Of a DNA stretch of 7,264 nt, positions 1-5,975 are shown in pieces. Source of the stretch: Paracoccaceae bacterium (GTDB lineage Bacteria; Pseudomonadota; Alphaproteobacteria; Rhodobacterales; Rhodobacteraceae); contig JAHRVZ010000046.1 in assembly GCA_019090405.1 (NCBI GenBank), forward strand, positions 1 to 7,264, read 5' to 3'. The notes beneath the pieces are model-generated. The model had not been told where the DNA came from. It made no database searches and saw nothing but the letters and a program-made list of their open reading frames with translations. How positions within the stretch are numbered: position 1 is the first letter of the stretch; each line of letters opens with the position of its first letter. A program made the position numbers and the translations under genes.

Positions 1-2
1 AC

Positions 3-530
3 CCAAACCCCAACCAAAACCAGCGCAGCCGCCGCAATCACGCCGAGTTTATAGCTGGTCGTACTCAGACCCCAGGGCCAGTACATCTGGAATTTACCGT
101 CAGTGAATTCAAACCAGGGAATAGCGAGGCGCGTGTTGAAAGGTGGCTCGACCGGACGTGCATCTGGCCCATAGGTCATCAGTGTAACCTGCTGAATGAT
201 ATAAAGAATACCAATAGTCGCAACGATGGTACGCTCTGGATCATACTCCAGTCGCTTCAGAACTGTCATATCCGCAAAAACCGCAAGCAGGCCAACCAGT
301 ACCGGCACGACCACCAGTGCAATTGCAAACCCAATCGCCCCATGACCACCGATGGATGACGTTATCCACCATGCAAGCACCGCCCCAAGCATGAAAAATT
401 CACCATGCGCGACGTTCACCACGCGCATGACACCAAAGACCAGAGACAGGCCAACCGCCGTTAGCGCCAAGACGGCTGCGGTTACTGCGCCCTCTAGCGA
501 GGCCAGCATAAGATACGGTCCAAAATCCAT
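3..530 (-). CDS. livH: LivH-type branched-chain amino acid ABC transporter permease, N-terminal part
   Basis: This is an inner-membrane permease subunit of a HAAT-family (branched-chain amino acid/amide/urea) ABC importer. I translated the minus strand from the ATG at 530-528; it stays open for 176 codons to the left edge, so the C-terminus is missing (full LivH proteins are near 290-300 residues). The start MDFGPYLMLASLEG leads into a hydrophobic segment (about 14-34). Next comes the family hallmark VVNVAHGEFFMLGA (37-50), then further membrane segments at about 65-86, 101-115 and 162-176. An AGGA sequence about six bases upstream of the ATG supports the start. The gene lies 145 bases downstream of the binding-protein gene on the same strand, with hairpins between them. 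Family assignment is secure; the transported substrate is not determined by the sequence. Confidence 0.92.
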   Translation of the reverse strand, partial: MDFGPYLMLASLEGAVTAAVLALTAVGLSLVFGVMRVVNVAHGEFFMLGAVLAWWITSSIGGHGAIGFAIALVVVPVLVGLLAVFADMTVLKRLEYDPERTIVATIGILYIIQQVTLMTYGPDARPVEPPFNTRLAIPWFEFTDGKFQMYWPWGLSTTSYKLGVIAAAALVLVGVW

Positions 531-584
531 GTTGATCCTGCAGTTAGTGCCTGAATGTTACGTGCCGCCAGAATACTGGCGCAA

Positions 585-605
585 CGGAAAATTTAGAATT
601 TTCCG
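585..605. repeat. AT-rich inverted repeat 1 of three between livK and livH
   Basis: CGGAAAATT-TAG-AATTTTCCG is a perfect 9-bp inverted repeat with a 3-base loop. It is the furthest from livK of three consecutive hairpins in the livK-livH gap. In the minus-strand transcript it would lie nearest the livH start, about 55 bases upstream. It is symmetric, so strand cannot be assigned. It may add to transcript-end stability; function is inferred only from position. Confidence 0.6.
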
Positions 606-608
606 GTT

Positions 609-629
609 CGTTTTCTTTAAAAGAAAACG
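609..629. repeat. AT-rich inverted repeat 2 between livK and livH, carrying a T-rich arm
   Basis: CGTTTTCTTT-A-AAAGAAAACG is a perfect 10-bp palindrome around a single central base; a folded RNA would have about a 9-bp stem. On the minus strand it follows the GC-rich hairpin at 637-670. Its T-rich arm (CGTTTTCTTTT) could therefore act as the U-rich tract of that terminator as well as forming its own hairpin. Confidence 0.6.
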
Positions 630-636
630 GATACCA

Positions 637-670
637 AAGAGATGCCCCGACTTGCGCCGGAGCATCTCTT
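637..670 (-). terminator. GC-rich hairpin directly after livK, likely partial terminator or 3'-end stabiliser
   Basis: Read on the minus strand, AAGAGATGCTCCGGC-GCAA-GTCGGGGCATCTCTT folds into a stem of about 15 bp. The outer 9 bp are perfect; the inner part includes two G-U pairs, and the loop is a GNRA-type GCAA tetraloop. It begins five bases after the livK stop codon (TAG at 678-676). It is followed by TTTGGTATCCGTTTTCTTTT, a discontinuous T-rich stretch, so termination is probably incomplete. Such hairpins after ABC binding-protein genes commonly protect the upstream mRNA from 3' exonucleases and lower expression of the downstream permease genes. That role is inferred here. Confidence 0.7.
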
Positions 671-675
671 GACGC

Positions 676-1980
676 CTAGAACGCTTGTTTTGTGTAATCC
701 ACTTCGTCCGGATACAGCGTGTCCTCTATTGATGTGGTATGTGCCAGAATCAATTTTTGGTCTGTCACGCGACTGATATATTGATGCCCAAATACCTGAT
801 GGGTCTTGCCATTGAACCATTTGGCACCCTGTGGATGCGCATCCGACGCCGCCATATCGGTCATCGCCTCAACCGCTTCGATCAACTTGGGGGCATCGGC
901 GCGTGTCTTGTAACCGGCGGCCTCCATCCCGGCCTTGACCACATGAAGCGTTTCCCAGCAACCAAACATATGGGAATAGGTCGAAACGTCCTTTGGATCG
1001 TTGATCGACGCCCCGTTGTCATCAACCCCGACAGCCGCCCGATAGTCTTTGTCAAAAGACGTCTGATTGGCCTGTGCATAGCGCGGATTGCCCTCCCAAA
1101 AATAGGTGCCTTCAAGAAACTCCAGTCCGGGGCTGGCCAGATCGACCGCTTCGAGACTGTCGATAAAGCCAAACATTTCCGGGCGGGACGGGCCAAAGAA
1201 TTCGCCCAGCTCCTTAACAAAAGTCAGCACCGCAGGACCAACCATCACGTGATAGATAACTTCGGTATCACGCGGGATTTTTGGGAAATATTTGGTAAAG
1301 CTGGTCTCGGTTGGTGGAATGGCGATCTGCGCCAGAACTTCTCCGCCCTGTGCCTCGATCGCAGCTGTGAAATAATCGCGATGGTCATGGCCAAAGGCGA
1401 AATCAGGAAAGATCATGGTGATCTTTTTGCCCAGGTTCTGCGCCACAAACGGTGCCATCGCCTGCACCTGGCTTTTCACATCAGTTATGCCCGGTTGCAA
1501 CGTATAGCGATTCAGCATTCCGCTGGCGACGTGATGGCCTTCGGACACCACAAAATACGGCAGTTTCAGTTCGGCCGCACGCGGTGCTGATCCGATCACG
1601 ACATGCGAAAACAAAGTGCCATAGGCGATGTCGCAATTGGACTGGTTGGCGAATTTCTCGATCACTTCGGCGCCGCGCTTGGGATCGGTGCCATCGTCTT
1701 CGGCGACGATTTCAACGGGGCGGCCATTGATACCACCGGCCGCGTTGATCTGTTTGACCACAGCCTGTGTTGTGCGGTCATACCAGCGGCCATAGGCTGC
1801 ACCGATTCCGGTGCGGTGCAGCTGAAAACCAATACGAATAGGCTCAGAGCTTTGCGCCTGAGCATAGCGTGCCCACATCGGCAAACTGGTCGCAGCAGCG
1901 GCAGCACCCGCCCCAAGGCCAAGTGTTTTCAACGCGTTGCGGCGTGTTGTGCCGACGGGTTTCCGGATATCTTTGGTCAT
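676..1980 (-). CDS. livK: HAAT-family ABC transporter substrate-binding protein with Tat signal (LivK-like)
   Basis: This is a periplasmic type I solute-binding protein (Peripla_BP_6/Leu-Ile-Val-binding class), 434 residues from the chosen start. That start (ATG at 1980-1978, MTKDIRK) is preceded by AGGGGGAA at good spacing. An in-frame ATG seven codons upstream (2001) has no convincing ribosome site. The N-terminus has a twin-arginine motif T12-R-R-N-A-L-K18, a hydrophobic alanine-rich stretch (about 20-35) and a likely cleavage site near AQAQ (about 40-43). The mature part opens IRIGFQLHRTGIGAAYG, followed by INAAGGINGRPVEIVAEDD, the usual lobe-1 pattern of the family. Length matches the longer HAAT binding proteins. 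With the LivH permease downstream it forms the start of an importer operon. The ligand could be amino acids, amides, urea-like compounds or aromatic acids; nothing visible decides this. The symbol is by family only. Confidence 0.88.
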   Translation of the reverse strand: MTKDIRKPVGTTRRNALKTLGLGAGAAAAATSLPMWARYAQAQSSEPIRIGFQLHRTGIGAAYGRWYDRTTQAVVKQINAAGGINGRPVEIVAEDDGTDPKRGAEVIEKFANQSNCDIAYGTLFSHVVIGSAPRAAELKLPYFVVSEGHHVASGMLNRYTLQPGITDVKSQVQAMAPFVAQNLGKKITMIFPDFAFGHDHRDYFTAAIEAQGGEVLAQIAIPPTETSFTKYFPKIPRDTEVIYHVMVGPAVLTFVKELGEFFGPSRPEMFGFIDSLEAVDLASPGLEFLEGTYFWEGNPRYAQANQTSFDKDYRAAVGVDDNGASINDPKDVSTYSHMFGCWETLHVVKAGMEAAGYKTRADAPKLIEAVEAMTDMAASDAHPQGAKWFNGKTHQVFGHQYISRVTDQKLILAHTTSIEDTLYPDEVDYTKQAF

Positions 1981-2082
1981 TGAATTTCCCCCTGTTAGCA
2001 TTAAGATTTCGGGCCGAACGCGGCCCTCATTGTTTGTTAGTGTGTAAACGATATTTCGATTTGTCGAGTCATTTCCCCTAGG
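1981..2082 (-). promoter_or_regulatory. livK leader with GC-rich hairpin at 2011-2026
   Basis: This is the 102-base gap between the membrane-protein stop and the livK start. It contains a perfect 6-bp inverted repeat GGGCCG-AACG-CGGCCC (2011-2026), ending about 31 bases before the livK ATG. No run of T follows it on the minus strand, so it is a poor intrinsic terminator. A leader-stabilising or regulatory stem is equally possible. The AT-rich stretch 2030-2070 could hold the livK promoter. A TCGACA sequence on the minus strand resembles a -35 box, but no matching -10 is convincing, so I do not place a promoter. The livK ribosome site (AGGGGGAA) lies at about 1985-1992. Confidence 0.4.
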
Positions 2083-3480
2083 TCATCCTTTAGGTGATGC
2101 CAAAAGCCATAGCCCGAACAAAGTATAAAGCACCATAAACAATGCCAATGGCACCTGACTAAGTACCGCGTGTCGTGTCGTTCCAAAATGGCGCAAAGCA
2201 ATGGCATGGGCCAACATCACGGCCAGAATATGCCCCCCGACCACTGCCGCCGCCTGCGTCAGCCAGATCAATCGAACGCTATCTTGCGAGTTGAAAAAAC
2301 CAGTAGTCACATAGTAGGTGCCCAACTGCAAAAAATCGGCCCCTGTCCCCATCGGATCAGTTACCACAGACAGCGCATATTGGCTGTCGACAAGGAAAGA
2401 TGGGAAATAATGCGCGATATGATAGCCCAATGCTATGGGCAATATTGACGGCGCAAAAAGGCAAAACCCGCGGGACAACGGCACAGTTGACTTGATCAAA
2501 GCCAATCCCAGCCAGATCGCCATTGCATAGGCCGAGATCAGCCAAATATTCGCCAATACAAGTCCGGTGAGATTTTGGGTGATAACCGCAGACCGACCGG
2601 GAAATTCAAGCGGGTTAACGCCGATCAGACCCAGCCACCAGAAGGTTTCGTTCAACCCATCAAAGCTGCCGCTGCCCAGCATTAACAGCATCAAAACAGC
2701 GATTCCGATGGTTGGGGCGCGCAGGTTCAGCGCTTGCCATCCGGGAATTCCAACTGCAAAGCGATTGCCCTTGCGGCCAAACACACCCATGCGGGCATAG
2801 GCACGCAAAACCACGCTTAGCCCCTCGGCGCGCCGTAACCAACGCGGGCCAAATGCCAAAATTGCAAGCAAGGTGAACAACCAATACGCCCCGACGACAC
2901 GCGCCAGCCGCTCTGGATCTGCGGGGGCTGGGTCAGCCAGCAAAAATGCTGCGAAGGACATAAAAGTCAGGATGGCAACGCTGTGTCCCAACCCGGTTGG
3001 GAGACGCAGAAAAGGTCGAATGTTCAGGGTTTTTTGCAGGATTGAAACAGGGCCAGTCCATGGGTTCAGCCAACGCCACAGGTCTCCTAATAGGCCTTGA
3101 AGTGCTATGAAACCAATCCACCAAATCGTCCAGAAAAACACCGGCAACGGGTTGGCCAATGGGTCATGCGAGCCATAAAAACCTACCCATACTAGCGCCA
3201 CCAACAGCAAAGCTGACAGACAGCTGGAAACAACAGACAGCCCGCTCTGGTGTAGGCGCAAAACCGCAATCGGGCGAAAAACCGATGCCACAAACTGATC
3301 CGGCAGTACCGTTAGCAACAGCACAGTCAAACCGACGCTTGCAGCCCCGGAAACGATGTAAACATCCGTTGGCAGCAACAGAACAAAACCTTGTTCAGAG
3401 GCATGTGCAAAGACGGGACTGGCCGGAATCACCAGCAGTAATAACAGGGCCACCAGGCGAAGGGTCTGTTTTGCAATCAT
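2083..3480 (-). CDS. polytopic membrane protein with cleavable signal and mature N-terminal histidine; function unknown
   Basis: This is an integral membrane protein of 465 residues from the ATG at 3480-3478. I prefer that start because it places a clean Sec signal first (MIAKQTLRLVALLLLLVIP...SPVFA), with predicted cleavage A25|H26. A start at 3564 would add 28 polar residues in front. Neither start has a clear Shine-Dalgarno. About ten to eleven hydrophobic segments follow, for example near 38-60, 80-102, 112-131, 165-182, 195-211, 256-272, 305-329, 338-358, 401-427 and 440-461. Motifs that look conserved are HASEQGFVLLLP (26-37), LGDLWRWLNPW (131-141) and FGPRWLRRAEGLSV (210-223). The last two recall, from memory, a group of actinobacterial and alphaproteobacterial membrane proteins often labelled 'fenitrothion hydrolase'; I would not take that as its function. 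Membrane-region histidines H354, H357, H417, H425, H431 and H437 might bind a metal or cofactor. It ends 102 bases before livK, on the same strand. Confidence 0.8.
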   Translation of the reverse strand: MIAKQTLRLVALLLLLVIPASPVFAHASEQGFVLLLPTDVYIVSGAASVGLTVLLLTVLPDQFVASVFRPIAVLRLHQSGLSVVSSCLSALLLVALVWVGFYGSHDPLANPLPVFFWTIWWIGFIALQGLLGDLWRWLNPWTGPVSILQKTLNIRPFLRLPTGLGHSVAILTFMSFAAFLLADPAPADPERLARVVGAYWLFTLLAILAFGPRWLRRAEGLSVVLRAYARMGVFGRKGNRFAVGIPGWQALNLRAPTIGIAVLMLLMLGSGSFDGLNETFWWLGLIGVNPLEFPGRSAVITQNLTGLVLANIWLISAYAMAIWLGLALIKSTVPLSRGFCLFAPSILPIALGYHIAHYFPSFLVDSQYALSVVTDPMGTGADFLQLGTYYVTTGFFNSQDSVRLIWLTQAAAVVGGHILAVMLAHAIALRHFGTTRHAVLSQVPLALFMVLYTLFGLWLLASPKG

Positions 3481-3564
3481 AAACACATTGTGCCGCGACC
3501 CGGTGTCTGAAGAAAGCCATTTATCACAAAACGCCCGTCGATACGCGCAAGGCTGGGCTGACAT

Positions 3565-3754
3565 CAGGCAATAAGAGCGCCTTTATTTGGTGCCTTACAC
3601 AAAGGCTAGAACCCGCAATCGCAAGCATTTTGCAGGCGGCATCAACTTTTGTATGGTGACCCCATAGAGATCGTGGACAACTAAACTATATCAACAGGAC
3701 TGATAGCGCAGTCGATACCCCACGCATACGCGCGCAACGGCATGAGGACGCAAT
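3565..3754. promoter_or_regulatory. divergent intergenic region between membrane-protein and cyclase genes
   Basis: These roughly 190 bases (about 275 if measured from the preferred membrane-protein start) separate two divergent genes and must hold promoters for both. I found no consensus pair of -35/-10 boxes that I would defend. TGGACA at about 3674 is a weak -35 candidate for the cyclase side. A short inverted repeat GCCTT-ACACA-AAGGC occurs at about 3592-3606. No tRNA, riboswitch or small gene is recognisable. Confidence 0.35.
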
Positions 3755-3757
3755 TTG
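3744..3757 (+). promoter_or_regulatory. ribosome binding site fixing the TTG start of the cyclase
   Basis: GAGGA at 3744-3748 lies six bases before TTG at 3755-3757. An in-frame TGA at 3743-3745 rules out any earlier start. The ATG at 3742 is in another frame. The non-ATG start is therefore well supported. Confidence 0.75.
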
Positions 3758-4777
3758 ACCAACTATTCAAAAAGACAGCTAAAGTTATTCGCCATACTGA
3801 TTGTGCTTTCATCGGCATTGGGTCCGATCTATGTCTCGATCTTTGTTGCAGATGACGTTCCGTATTCGATCGGACATATTGCTATTGATGGTATTGTCGG
3901 TGGCACCTTGCTTTGGGGTGGTTTGCTTTTTCTGTGGCCAAGCAAACTTTGCGCACCGCTCAGACGATTGGCATTTCCTTGGCACGTTGCATTTTTGCTG
4001 GTGCTGGTCGCGTTTATTATTCCGATTACCGGCATGATCAGCGAGTCGATTTATGCCGGAAAACTCGTTTTGAATTTCAATTACGGGCCTGGCGTGTCGC
4101 TTTACCTTTTCACTCTGGGTTTCGTCACTTTCATCCTTATCATCCGGCAGGTCACAAAAGTAATCGGGCCGCGTGTTCTTGGAAACCTGCTGATCGGGCG
4201 CTATCACAATCCGGTCGAGGAAAAGCGTATATTTCTGTTTGTTGATCTGGTTGGATCAACCTCTTTGGCAAATCAATTCGGAGATCTAGGGTTGCAGCGC
4301 CTGCTGACCCGGTTTTTCTTTGATATCGGGCGTCCTGTGGCCGAGCATGGTGGCGAAATTCACGCCTATGTCGGCGACGAAGTCATCATTACATGGCCCT
4401 ATAAATCCGGGATTGAACGGGCGCGCAGTGTTCGTTGCTTTTTTGCACTCAAAAGCGTTCTTGATGGTCATTCCGAAGTCTATGAAAAGCTGTTTGGCGT
4501 TCGGCCCAGAATACGTGCGGGCCTGCATGGTGGTTCAATTATCGTTAGCGAATGTGGCGACACCAAAAAATCAATCGTCTATTTTGGCGACACCATGAAT
4601 ACCGCCGCCCGTCTTGAGAGCGAAGCCAAACGGCTGAATGAGGAACTGATAGTGTCCGAGCAGCTGTTGAACGAAATCACCCTGCCCGACGGAATTGAGG
4701 CGCAAAGCAAAGGCGAGGTGACTTTGCGCGGACGCGGCAGCGCCACGGGGATATTTGCGTTGTCCATGGACAGGTAA
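3755..4777 (+). CDS. membrane-anchored class III adenylate/guanylate cyclase
   Basis: This protein converts a nucleoside triphosphate (probably ATP) to a cyclic monophosphate and pyrophosphate; 340 residues, TTG start with a good ribosome site. The N-terminal half has four likely transmembrane helices (about 8-31, 39-61, 76-98, 112-132). The cytoplasmic class III cyclase homology domain spans about 157-335. Both metal-binding aspartates are visible: D164 in FVDLVGSTS and D208 in YVGDEVIITW. So are the transition-state asparagine and arginine, N282 and R286 in MNTAARLES. At the usual base-selecting positions the canonical lysine before GDE is absent (EIHAYVGDE), and serine S273 stands in KKSIVYFGD where Asp/Glu is common. 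Base preference is therefore not certain. No HAMP or other sensor domain is visible between membrane and catalytic parts, so the membrane domain itself is the likely sensor. The esterase gene starts 72 bases downstream on the same strand. Confidence 0.9.
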   Translation: MTNYSKRQLKLFAILIVLSSALGPIYVSIFVADDVPYSIGHIAIDGIVGGTLLWGGLLFLWPSKLCAPLRRLAFPWHVAFLLVLVAFIIPITGMISESIYAGKLVLNFNYGPGVSLYLFTLGFVTFILIIRQVTKVIGPRVLGNLLIGRYHNPVEEKRIFLFVDLVGSTSLANQFGDLGLQRLLTRFFFDIGRPVAEHGGEIHAYVGDEVIITWPYKSGIERARSVRCFFALKSVLDGHSEVYEKLFGVRPRIRAGLHGGSIIVSECGDTKKSIVYFGDTMNTAARLESEAKRLNEELIVSEQLLNEITLPDGIEAQSKGEVTLRGRGSATGIFALSMDR

Positions 4778-4849
4778 ATTTTCATCGTCTAAATTTGGAA
4801 TTCAGCGGATACAGTCGAAACCGGCGCACTAATTGAATGTGAGGGTACT

Positions 4850-5497
4850 ATGAACAAGCGAACAGTTCTGTGTTTCGGAGACAGCAACACCCACGGGACA
4901 CAGGCCGTCCGATATGCGCTTGATATTCGCCGCTTTGCCCCTGACGTGCGCTGGCCCGGTCAGATGGCGGCGATTCTTGGCGACGACTGGCATGTCATCG
5001 AAGAAGGCCATCCCAGCCGGACAACTGTGCATGACGACCCCATAGAAGGGCCACACAAAAACGGACTGGCGGTGTTGCCCGCCCTTTTGGACAGCCATCG
5101 CCCGATTGATCTGATCATTATCATGCTGGGCACAAACGATCTGAAAATGCGCTATAGCCTGCCAGCAATGGACATCGCAGCGTCGCTGCAACGATTGTTG
5201 AACTGCATTTCCACTTCGATCTCAGGTCCGGACTTGTCCACCCCCAAGGTTCTGATCGTTGCCCCGGTTCCGATCCAGGAAACCGCGTTCCTGGCAGAAA
5301 TGTTTGAAGGAGGAGCCGCGAAGTCACGCAAACTGGCAAAGTACTTTGCAGCCATCGCCAAGCGCAACAATACCGGCTTCTTTGATGCCGGATCCGTTGC
5401 ACGCGTTGATCCGGTCGACGGTATCCACCTGACCCCGGAAGGTCACGCCGCAATTGGCGCTGCAATTGCACAAAAAGTCACCCAAATGATGGACTAA
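4850..5497 (+). CDS. SGNH/GDSL-family esterase/acyltransferase (MsAcT-like)
   Basis: This is a serine hydrolase of 215 residues. Block I is CFGDSNTHG with nucleophile S12. The block III motif is MLGTNDLK with oxyanion residue N96. Block V is DGIHLTPEGH with catalytic D190 and H193. ERFAPDVRW-like (RRFAPDVRW, 28-35), HVIEEG (48-53), LIIIMLGTND (88-97) and MFEGG (151-155) strongly recall, from memory, the M. smegmatis arylesterase/acyltransferase MsAcT. That enzyme has the same length and order of catalytic residues and acts on small esters. There is no signal peptide, so the enzyme is cytoplasmic and should act on an imported substrate. GAGGG precedes the ATG with about four bases between. The stop lies 15 bases before the mutarotase gene, consistent with one operon. 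In that context, removal of an acyl group from a sugar is a reasonable guess, but not shown. Confidence 0.88.
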   Translation: MNKRTVLCFGDSNTHGTQAVRYALDIRRFAPDVRWPGQMAAILGDDWHVIEEGHPSRTTVHDDPIEGPHKNGLAVLPALLDSHRPIDLIIIMLGTNDLKMRYSLPAMDIAASLQRLLNCISTSISGPDLSTPKVLIVAPVPIQETAFLAEMFEGGAAKSRKLAKYFAAIAKRNNTGFFDAGSVARVDPVDGIHLTPEGHAAIGAAIAQKVTQMMD

Positions 5498-5512
5498 ACA
5501 TGGAGTATTCTC

Positions 5513-5971
5513 ATGCTTATAGGCATTGATCCAAGACTAAGCGCTGATGTTCTATATACGCTCAAGGCGATGGGGCATGGCGATGTTCTGATCCTGTCCG
5601 ATGCCAATTTTCCGTCTGATTCCATCGGCGTGAAAACAGTTATCGGACGGGCACTTACGATGGAAAACCTCAGCAGCGCCGAGGCGATAGAGGCTATTCT
5701 GTCGGTGCTGCCTTTGGACTCATTTGTTGATGGTTCTGCCGGTCGCATGGAAGTTGTCGATGCCCCTGACGAGATTCCAGCCGTACAGCTTGAGGCTCAG
5801 GCCGCCATTGACGCCGCCTTGGGCAAATCGCGCCCGATGATTGCGATCGAGCGGTTTGCTTTTTATAACATGGCCAAGGAAGCCTATGCGGTAATCCAAA
5901 CCGGAGAGCGTCGGTTTTATGGCTGCTTTATGTTCCGCAAGGGCGTTATTGCACCGGATGCAAAGGGTTAG
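5513..5971 (+). CDS. fucU: RbsD/FucU-family sugar mutarotase (FucU-like)
   Basis: This cytoplasmic enzyme interconverts anomers (or pyranose/furanose forms) of a monosaccharide so that the next enzyme receives the right form. It has 152 residues, slightly longer than E. coli FucU (about 140). Visible family motifs are M20-GHGD-24 with the active-site histidine H22, SDANFP (29-34), RFAFY (114-118), TGER (130-133) and FYG (135-137). SDANFP and RFAFY favour FucU (fucose mutarotase) over RbsD (ribose pyranase). GGAG seven bases before the ATG supports the start. An earlier ATG at 5500 is out of frame. It sits 15 bases after the esterase and 4 bases before the kinase. The true sugar may be neither fucose nor ribose, because no fucose isomerase or aldolase is in view. 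Confidence 0.88.
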   Translation: MLIGIDPRLSADVLYTLKAMGHGDVLILSDANFPSDSIGVKTVIGRALTMENLSSAEAIEAILSVLPLDSFVDGSAGRMEVVDAPDEIPAVQLEAQAAIDAALGKSRPMIAIERFAFYNMAKEAYAVIQTGERRFYGCFMFRKGVIAPDAKG

Positions 5972-5975
5972 AAAT

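Noticed and set aside
352..672. Plus-strand open frame of 106 codons
   Set aside because: It runs antisense to livH and through the hairpin region, with low-complexity residues and no recognisable motif.
739..1590. Long plus-strand open frame of 283 codons opposite livK
   Set aside because: It is antisense to a clear Peripla_BP_6 protein, shows no family motif and has unlikely composition; it is a shadow frame.
3481..3564. N-terminal extension of the membrane protein to the ATG at 3564
   Set aside because: It would place 28 polar residues before a well-formed signal peptide, and no ribosome site precedes that ATG. I keep it only as an alternative start.
3592..3606. Short inverted repeat GCCTT/AAGGC in the divergent region as an operator
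   Set aside because: A 5-bp arm is expected by chance in a region of this size, and nothing else supports it.
3809..4207. Minus-strand open frame of 132 codons
   Set aside because: It is antisense to the membrane part of the cyclase and is a mirror of hydrophobic codons.
4837..4846. TGTGA sequence before the esterase as a cAMP-CRP site
   Set aside because: Only one half-site is present, with no TCACA partner at the right spacing, and it overlaps the ribosome binding region.
5919..5975. Earlier ATG for the ribokinase-like gene
   Set aside because: It lies inside the mutarotase gene and adds 19 residues not seen in the family; the ATG at 5976 fits the family N-terminus.
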